Under the pieces are notes generated by a model. It saw only the letters and a program-made list of their open reading frames with translations, was not told the origin of the DNA and did not search any database. Made by a program: the position numbers and the translations under genes. From a bacterium (GTDB lineage Bacteria > Vulcanimicrobiota > Xenobia > RGZZ01), in assembly GCA_021782195.1 (NCBI GenBank), contig JAJXVI010000021.1, forward strand, positions 1 through 11,756: DNA of 11,756 nt. Reading direction: 5' to 3'. Positions 7,638 to 11,756 of this stretch are shown piece after piece. The first letter of the stretch is position 1. The number at the start of each line of letters is the position of its first letter.

Positions 7638-7798
7638 GACAGCGCTAGGCTTCGGCGGCGGGGGGTTGGCCCCTCCTCGCGCGGACCATCTTGCCGCGGT
7701 TCCGGGGATGGCGGGGCGGGGGCAGGGCCGTGGTGCACGAGGTGCGATACAGCTGCGATCGAGGAGGTCGTGTCGATCCGCATCAGGAGGCTACATTT
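7638..7798. other. 161-base gap within the minus-strand cluster
   Basis: This gap lies between the glycosyltransferase stop (TAG, 7801-7799) and the chosen start of the 540-residue gene. I see no convincing promoter, ribosome binding site or U-tailed terminator on the minus strand. A short inverted repeat (GATCGA 7757-7762, TCGATC 7773-7778) and a GGGG/CCCC hairpin near 7662-7673 are too short to interpret. It is the only real break among the four minus-strand genes, so an internal promoter or processing site would have to be here. Confidence 0.4.
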
Positions 7799-9589
7799 CT
7801 AGTGCGGGTGTATCCGCAACCAGGTCAGCAGGGCAGCGTCAGCCATGCGCATGGTGACCAGATTGAAGACTGCCACGATAAGCCACAGCGCGCTTCCGCT
7901 CACGCGTACCCCGTATCGAGGCGCAATCGCCGGCCATAGGGCACAACCCACGGCAAACAACGTGAAACACGCGCTGATGCGGGAAATGCCACCGAGTCCG
8001 AGGCCTGCCGTGGCGACCAGCGTGACGGCCACCGACTGTGACACCCCAGACCAGGGCGGTCGAGCTCGGGCGGTCGACCGGTCGACGCGCGCGAGCCCGA
8101 ACAAGGTGGCACAAGAGGCAGAAATCCAGCGCATGGCCGTGGCGTGAGGCGGCAATGCAGTGGGTGCGATGTGCATGCCGATGTCGAAGTGAACGCTTCC
8201 GGGTACGTAGATATCGCAGGCGAACAGAAAGGGGAGCCCTCCCATCCACCAGAGATCTCGAAGGGAGCAGCGCTGTGGCCGAAAGTTCGCGAGACGTTCA
8301 ATGGACGGCGCGGCGAGCAGGGCCAGGAGGGGTACCGTGTACGCGTAGTATCGGGGGGCCGGGTCCCAGAAAGAGGCCATCATGATGGCGGGCGCAGGGA
8401 CGAACATCAGGAGCAACGCGATCGTGCGACGGTCTTTGTGGGTGCGCAGTACGGTTGCAAGTGCCAGCACGACCACCGGCCACGACCAGTTTCGAGCTGC
8501 GGCCAGGCAACCGCCCGGAATGCCTTCCAGGCAGTGGAGGATCCACCAGGAAGAAGGGAGCGTCGGAAACCTCGCCAGGATTTCTGGTGTGAATCGTGCC
8601 GCGCCGGGAGGGCCGACCAGGGAGACGAACTGGTCCTGGCGTCCAAGCGCCAGGGTGCGCCACGTTGCCTCGAGCGTGTCGTAGTGCCATTTCTTTTGCG
8701 GCGTGAGTGCGAGGTGACCCGCGAGGTGGCTCAGATAGCCGATATAGGGAGTGGCAGTGAGCACGAATGCACCGAGCATGGCGGTCACGGCAGGCCACGC
8801 GCGGCGTCTTTCGAGCACGACCATGGCAACTGCGCAGCAGGCAACGTCGGCCAGTACTTCAAAGCGTGTCATGTAGGCGAGTGCGAGGAGAAATCCGGCA
8901 CACAGCCCGCCAGACACGCGCCTGTCGGGCGGCGGACCGGGTCTCGTGGGTTCCTCGCTCGCGCGGTTGCTTTCCGTTGCGGGCGCGTGGGACGCGTCCG
9001 CCGAAGGCAGCGGGGGCGCGTGGGACGCGTCCGCCGAAGGCAGGGGGGGCGCTTCCCACACGGAGCTGAAGGCACACGCCAGCCCCCCGAGCAGCAGCAG
9101 GCCGTCGAGCGGCTCGCTTCGCGCGACCGTCCCATACCACGACAGTTGCGGGGAGAAACACACGATCGCGGCGCTCCAGCGCGCGACCTCACGGTTGAAC
9201 AGACGTCGCCCGATGACGTAGACCGCGAGTACGGTCAGCCAGCCTGCCAGCAACGACACCAGGCGCACCCCGGTCTCGGCAGACCCGACGGCGAGGGTGG
9301 CCAGTCCCCCGAGAAACGGATACAGGGGAGGCCAGTACTCGATTGCGGTATAGTTTGCATTTGTCAGAGGCAGGGTGCGCCAGTTACCGTTAAGCAGGTG
9401 ATGGGCGTAGTCAGAGGCTGCCTGGATGTAGATGGAGCTGTCGAGTTCGATGTATCGTCCGGGCCACCACAGTGCGCGCCAGACCAGCGCGATTGCCAGA
9501 AGCGCGAGCAGTTCGGTGGATTCTGGCAGCGCCTGGAGCCTGGAGGTCAGTGTGCGGGAGGACGCGGATGCCGGGGACGGGGCGCTCAC
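7799..9589 (-). CDS. Polytopic GT-C glycosyltransferase (GT39/PMT_2-like)
   Basis: The 596-residue product has many hydrophobic segments, starting about 25-42 and continuing at 92-126, 136-148, 160-176, 226-258, 266-290, 368-380, 386-406, 415-430, 517-550 and 563-580. It has the layout of GT-C enzymes, which transfer sugar from a polyprenyl-phosphate donor at the outer face of the membrane. After the first membrane segment comes RYIELDSSIYIQAASDY (45-61), where D50 matches the usual catalytic-loop Asp. YWPPLYPFL (85-93) and RLFNREVARWSAAIVCFSP (129-147) are typical of PMT_2/ArnT-like proteins, as is RYYAYTVPLLALLAAP (413-428). Residues 180-201 hold two copies of an 11-residue Pro/Ala/Ser repeat in a loop. 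GTG 9589 is chosen because it overlaps the amidase stop as GTGA. The open frame reaches 9883, but those 98 extra residues lie antisense-free inside the amidase gene and are Arg/Pro-rich, with no family similarity. Donor and acceptor cannot be read from the sequence. Confidence 0.85.
   Translation of the reverse strand: MSAPSPASASSRTLTSRLQALPESTELLALLAIALVWRALWWPGRYIELDSSIYIQAASDYAHHLLNGNWRTLPLTNANYTAIEYWPPLYPFLGGLATLAVGSAETGVRLVSLLAGWLTVLAVYVIGRRLFNREVARWSAAIVCFSPQLSWYGTVARSEPLDGLLLLGGLACAFSSVWEAPPLPSADASHAPPLPSADASHAPATESNRASEEPTRPGPPPDRRVSGGLCAGFLLALAYMTRFEVLADVACCAVAMVVLERRRAWPAVTAMLGAFVLTATPYIGYLSHLAGHLALTPQKKWHYDTLEATWRTLALGRQDQFVSLVGPPGAARFTPEILARFPTLPSSWWILHCLEGIPGGCLAAARNWSWPVVVLALATVLRTHKDRRTIALLLMFVPAPAIMMASFWDPAPRYYAYTVPLLALLAAPSIERLANFRPQRCSLRDLWWMGGLPFLFACDIYVPGSVHFDIGMHIAPTALPPHATAMRWISASCATLFGLARVDRSTARARPPWSGVSQSVAVTLVATAGLGLGGISRISACFTLFAVGCALWPAIAPRYGVRVSGSALWLIVAVFNLVTMRMADAALLTWLRIHPH
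8981..9046. repeat. 33-base tandem duplication inside the glycosyltransferase gene
   Basis: Two adjacent 33-base copies (8981-9013 and 9014-9046) differ at one base (C at 9011, G at 9044). The first six bases of a third copy follow at 9047-9052. The unit keeps the frame and encodes APPLPSADASH twice (glycosyltransferase residues 180-190 and 191-201), in a hydrophilic loop between membrane segments. Near-identity suggests a recent duplication, by slippage or unequal exchange. Confidence 0.9.
9586..9589 (-). promoter_or_regulatory. GTGA stop/start overlap coupling the amidase to the glycosyltransferase
   Basis: The amidase TGA (9588-9586) overlaps a GTG (9589-9587) in the glycosyltransferase frame. 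This fixes the likely start of the glycosyltransferase just before its first membrane segment and implies that the two are made from one message. No strong Shine-Dalgarno lies upstream of the GTG. Confidence 0.7.
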
Positions 9590-11004
9590 CCCCGGACGCT
9601 GGGGTGTTGCGTTTCGGGGGTCATGAGGACCGGCGCGTGGCGAGACCAGGGCGCAGAGCGCTCCAGTGCGGCCGCAACGCGCATGAGGAGCGCTTCCGAT
9701 CCGCGCGGACCGACGAGCTGGACGCCTATCGGGATCGCACGGGTGCCGGATGAACGCGCTTCGGTGGCCTGCGGCCGGGCTGGCACGGAGGCACACGGGA
9801 GCCCGGCCAGATTCCACAGGGGGGTAAACGGCATGAAACGCAGGCATCCCATCGTGGTGCCGATCGCTCCGCAATTCTGCCATCGCGTGGTCGGTGGCGG
9901 GAGGGTTGCGGTGACCGGGCTCACAAGTACGTCGTAGCCTCGAAACCAGGTTCGAGCACGCTCGTGCCAGGCGAGAGCCGAACGGTCGCGAACCGGTGCA
10001 AACCGCCGCAGCAGACGACCGGCCCGGACGAGCTGACGCGTGCGGGGTTCGAGTCGGGCAAAATCCATCGCTTCAGCCTGTTCGGCGATTCCTTCGAGCC
10101 AGCGTTGCGTGAAGGCCCACATGCTGGGTATGGTGTAGGGGGGATCGGTGCGCCGTACCACGTGTCCGAGTTGCTTGAGCGTATTGCCGACGCTGAGAAT
10201 CGTTTCGCGGACTGCGGGCTCGACGTGAACTCCCGGGACCGGCGATTGGAGCGAGAGGGCGATGCGAAGGCGCGCGGGTAGCGGGGAACTCAGGCTGGTG
10301 ACGTACTGCGAGGTGCCGGCCAGAACGTCGAGCATCAGGGCTGCGTCGGCCACTGTCGTGGTGAGCGGTCCTTCTTCACTCAACCCGTACCAGTTGCTGT
10401 CGGTGTTCGACCATGGCACCACGCCGGGGCCGGGTTTGAGTCCGAAGAGGCCGCAGCATGCGGCGGGAATGCGGATGGAACCACCGCCGTCCGCGCCCAG
10501 GCCAAGAGGGGCGGCGCCCGAAGCGACGGCTGCTGCGCATCCTCCACTTGATCCGCCCGCCGTGCGGGACGTGTCCCACGGGTTGCACGTCGTTCCCCAC
10601 GCGGTGGAGGTCGTAAATGGCCAGGCCGCCAGTTCGCACATGGTGGTCTTGGCGATGATGACGGCCCCGGCCGCTCTCAGGCGGGCAACGCTGGGCTCGT
10701 CGACCGACACGGGCGTGGTGGAAGCGCCTCGAGAGCCGTAACGGGTCATCTCGCCAGCCACGAGAATGGAGTCCTTGACAACCAGCGGAACGCCGGCGAG
10801 GGGAAGCTCACTCAACCGCGTATGGTGGTCGAGGGCGCGAGCCTCTTCCAGTGCCCTCTCTCCCCGTTGCACCGTGAGGGCGTTCACGACGGAATCGATG
10901 CGACGAGCGTGGTCAAGGTGCTCTCGGACCACGTGCTCGGCGGTCACTGTCCGGTTCTGCACGAGAGATGCGATCTCGTGCGCGGTTTTTCCAATGCAAT
11001 TCAC
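9586..11004 (-). CDS. Amidase signature family hydrolase
   Basis: This is a 472-residue serine amidohydrolase of the amidase signature family, which hydrolyses carboxamides with a Ser-cisSer-Lys triad. The triad is present: Lys77 in GVPLVVKDS (71-79), the cis-Ser in GGSSGG (150-155), and the nucleophile Ser176 in GADGGGSIRIPA (170-181). Flanking family motifs are also seen: LRAAGAVIIAKTTMCEL (109-125), NPWDTSRTAGGSSGG (141-155), CGLFGLKP (184-191) and a C-terminal PIGVQLVGPRGSEALLMRVA. Length is normal for the family. It lacks the GSDTGGS form expected of GatA and has no GatB/GatC neighbours, so tRNA amidotransferase is unlikely; general amidases and 6-aminohexanoate-cyclic-dimer hydrolase-like enzymes are closer in style. 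No signal peptide is visible. The start is GTG 11004; a nearby ATG is out of frame. No good Shine-Dalgarno precedes it. It is first of the four minus-strand genes and overlaps the glycosyltransferase as GTGA. The substrate is unknown. Confidence 0.92.
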   Translation of the reverse strand: MNCIGKTAHEIASLVQNRTVTAEHVVREHLDHARRIDSVVNALTVQRGERALEEARALDHHTRLSELPLAGVPLVVKDSILVAGEMTRYGSRGASTTPVSVDEPSVARLRAAGAVIIAKTTMCELAAWPFTTSTAWGTTCNPWDTSRTAGGSSGGCAAAVASGAAPLGLGADGGGSIRIPAACCGLFGLKPGPGVVPWSNTDSNWYGLSEEGPLTTTVADAALMLDVLAGTSQYVTSLSSPLPARLRIALSLQSPVPGVHVEPAVRETILSVGNTLKQLGHVVRRTDPPYTIPSMWAFTQRWLEGIAEQAEAMDFARLEPRTRQLVRAGRLLRRFAPVRDRSALAWHERARTWFRGYDVLVSPVTATLPPPTTRWQNCGAIGTTMGCLRFMPFTPLWNLAGLPCASVPARPQATEARSSGTRAIPIGVQLVGPRGSEALLMRVAAALERSAPWSRHAPVLMTPETQHPSVRG

Positions 11005-11192
11005 AATGGCTGTTCATTGCACACACGGGGAGGTCGAATTCCTGCCTGTCTGGCGGATTCCCCGGAGTTTCCCGGGGTATTTCCGAGGACACGGGCGCTT
11101 GCTTGCACCGGGAAGATTGTGCGCGTCCACGCGTGTGAGCGTTAACACTTTCGAGTGGACCGTTCCTGCCGAGATGCGGTAGAATGGAAGGC
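11005..11192. other. Divergent intergenic region
   Basis: This stretch separates the amidase cluster (minus) from the membrane protein gene (plus), so promoters for both should lie here. It holds a hairpin, CCCCGG (11060-11065) with CCGGGG (11072-11077), and two small palindromes, CACGCGTG (11128-11135) and GTTAAC (11141-11146), which could be operator half-sites or chance. A promoter-like element for the plus strand is listed separately. I saw no clear -35/-10 pair for the amidase on the minus strand. No small gene is supported here. Confidence 0.5.
11156..11185 (+). promoter_or_regulatory. Candidate promoter placed for a leaderless message
   Basis: TGGACC (11156-11161, 4 of 6) is followed after 18 bases by TAGAAT (11180-11185, 5 of 6 to the -10 consensus). 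The -10 box ends 7 bases before ATG 11193, so transcription from it would begin at or next to that A. This spacing is typical of leaderless genes. GGAAGG (11186-11191) is too close to the ATG to act as a normal ribosome binding site. Confidence 0.4.
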
Positions 11193-11756
11193 ATGGAAGC
11201 TCGTCGCCTGCTTTCGTCACCCGTTCGAGAGCTGCACAACCCTTTTCGCGATGCTCTGCCCCCGATCGTTCGCGCGGATCAGGGCCCTGATTCCGACCGG
11301 TTTGTATCCGGCCCTCCGACGCTGCCGCCGCTGACGGCCCCCCACGAGGCCGAACATCACACCCTGGCTGGTGTGGCGTTGCTGGGGCTGCTGCTGCCCT
11401 CGGTGTTCTCACCCATGCTGCGCGCTGTCGGGTCGATGGCCGGCCAGATCGACAGTCAGTCGCAGACGATGACGCGTGCCGAGACCGGACCCCACGCGCG
11501 CGAAGGGCGCTTCACGCACAGGCTGCGCGAGGGTCTTCCCGACGCGGCGACTTCCGCGCCGGACGCACTCGAAGAGACTGGCCCCCGCGGGTCAGAGCTG
11601 TCCCCGCCAGGAGCGGCGCCGTCCCCGGATGCGCAAGGCTCGACTTCTGACCGGTCGCTTCCCTTTTTTCACGATGGGCGCTACTACGCGCTGGATGACG
11701 GTCAGGCGCAGGCGCAAGCGCTCGCACCGGCGGGCGTGTCCTACCTGCACGCTGAC
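11193..11756 (+). CDS. Predicted membrane-anchored protein, 3' truncated by window end
   Basis: The frame is open from the start codon to the last base (188 codons), with no stop, so the gene continues beyond the window. I do not recognise a family. Residues 1-55 are polar and proline-rich (MEARRLLSSPVRELHNPF, then GPPTLPPLTAP). Residues 58-79 form one hydrophobic segment (LAGVALLGLLLPSVFSPM) suited to a membrane anchor. Residues 85-158 are a low-complexity Pro/Ala/Ser/Glu-rich linker. FFHDGRYYALDDGQAQA (158-174) looks like the start of a folded domain. Single anchor plus long linker suggests a surface or envelope protein whose main domain lies downstream. ATG 11193 is preferred because a TAGAAT box ends 7 bases before it; an in-frame ATG at 11184 would overlap that box and add only MEG. 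It is divergent from the amidase cluster. Steady use of G/C in third codon positions supports coding. Confidence 0.65.
   Translation, partial: MEARRLLSSPVRELHNPFRDALPPIVRADQGPDSDRFVSGPPTLPPLTAPHEAEHHTLAGVALLGLLLPSVFSPMLRAVGSMAGQIDSQSQTMTRAETGPHAREGRFTHRLREGLPDAATSAPDALEETGPRGSELSPPGAAPSPDAQGSTSDRSLPFFHDGRYYALDDGQAQAQALAPAGVSYLHAD

Noticed and set aside
7019..7783. A 254-codon minus-strand frame overlapping the 540-residue gene, considered as evidence of a frameshift
   Set aside because: The 540-residue frame runs uninterrupted to an ATGA overlap with rapA and has the conserved-looking motifs. The alternative frame is Arg/Ser/Pro-rich throughout.
8981..9052. Tandem repeat considered as a CRISPR or regulatory iteron
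   Set aside because: The copies are directly adjacent with no spacers, keep the reading frame and encode a peptide repeat within a clear gene.
9590..9883. N-terminal extension of the glycosyltransferase by 98 residues
   Set aside because: This stretch is covered by the amidase coding sequence in another frame and translates to Arg/Pro/His-rich sequence. The GTGA overlap at 9586-9589 gives a better start just ahead of the first membrane segment.
8144..9937. A 597-codon open frame on the plus strand
   Set aside because: It is antisense to the glycosyltransferase and the amidase C-terminus. Its translation is rich in Arg, Gly and Gln with no hydrophobic or family pattern, as expected for a shadow frame in GC-rich DNA.
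9586..11004. Amidase considered as GatA, the glutamyl-tRNA(Gln) amidotransferase subunit
   Set aside because: The nucleophile loop reads GADGGGSIRIPA instead of the GSDTGGS form, and no GatB or GatC gene is adjacent.

Overview
The window is high-GC bacterial chromosomal DNA (roughly 60% G+C by eye) with no tRNA, rRNA, transposase, integrase or CRISPR array that I can see. It cannot be placed taxonomically with confidence. Two genes give hints. One is a fused nucleotidyltransferase/beta-helix/phosphohexomutase-like protein, a kind found in several non-model phyla. The other is a RapA that matches the proteobacterial protein along its whole length.

Layout: (1) 1-1911, plus strand, is the 3' part of a mannose-1-phosphate guanylyltransferase/phosphomannomutase-like fusion. 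Its mutase catalytic loops are degenerate and it carries an extra C-terminal DUF5752-like domain. (2) 1912-2108 is intergenic, with a nested hairpin and a weak candidate promoter. (3) 2109-2930, plus strand, encodes an unrecognised acidic, helical protein. (4) A strong hairpin at 2984-3022 lies between convergent genes and covers the rapA stop codon. (5) 3016-11004, minus strand, holds four genes read in the order amidase -> polytopic GT-C glycosyltransferase -> unrecognised 540-residue protein -> RapA. Two of the three junctions are 4-base stop/start overlaps (GTGA and ATGA), so those pairs look translationally coupled. The middle junction has a 161-base gap. (6) 11005-11192 is a divergent intergenic region with a promoter-like element positioned for a leaderless message. 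(7) 11193 to the window end, plus strand, is the 5' part of a gene for a predicted membrane-anchored protein that is still open at the edge.

How the genes might work together: gene 1 and the glycosyltransferase point to sugar-nucleotide or cell-envelope polysaccharide metabolism. RapA recycles RNA polymerase and has no obvious functional link to its operon partners. The most unusual item is the 540-residue protein overlapping rapA. One stretch (about residues 297-345) resembles the domain I/II junction of phosphoglucomutase, but the catalytic motifs do not follow. The window may therefore hold two phosphohexomutase-fold proteins without standard catalytic residues. That link is inference and needs a profile or structure search. 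I did not find a clear, complete new defence or mobile system here.
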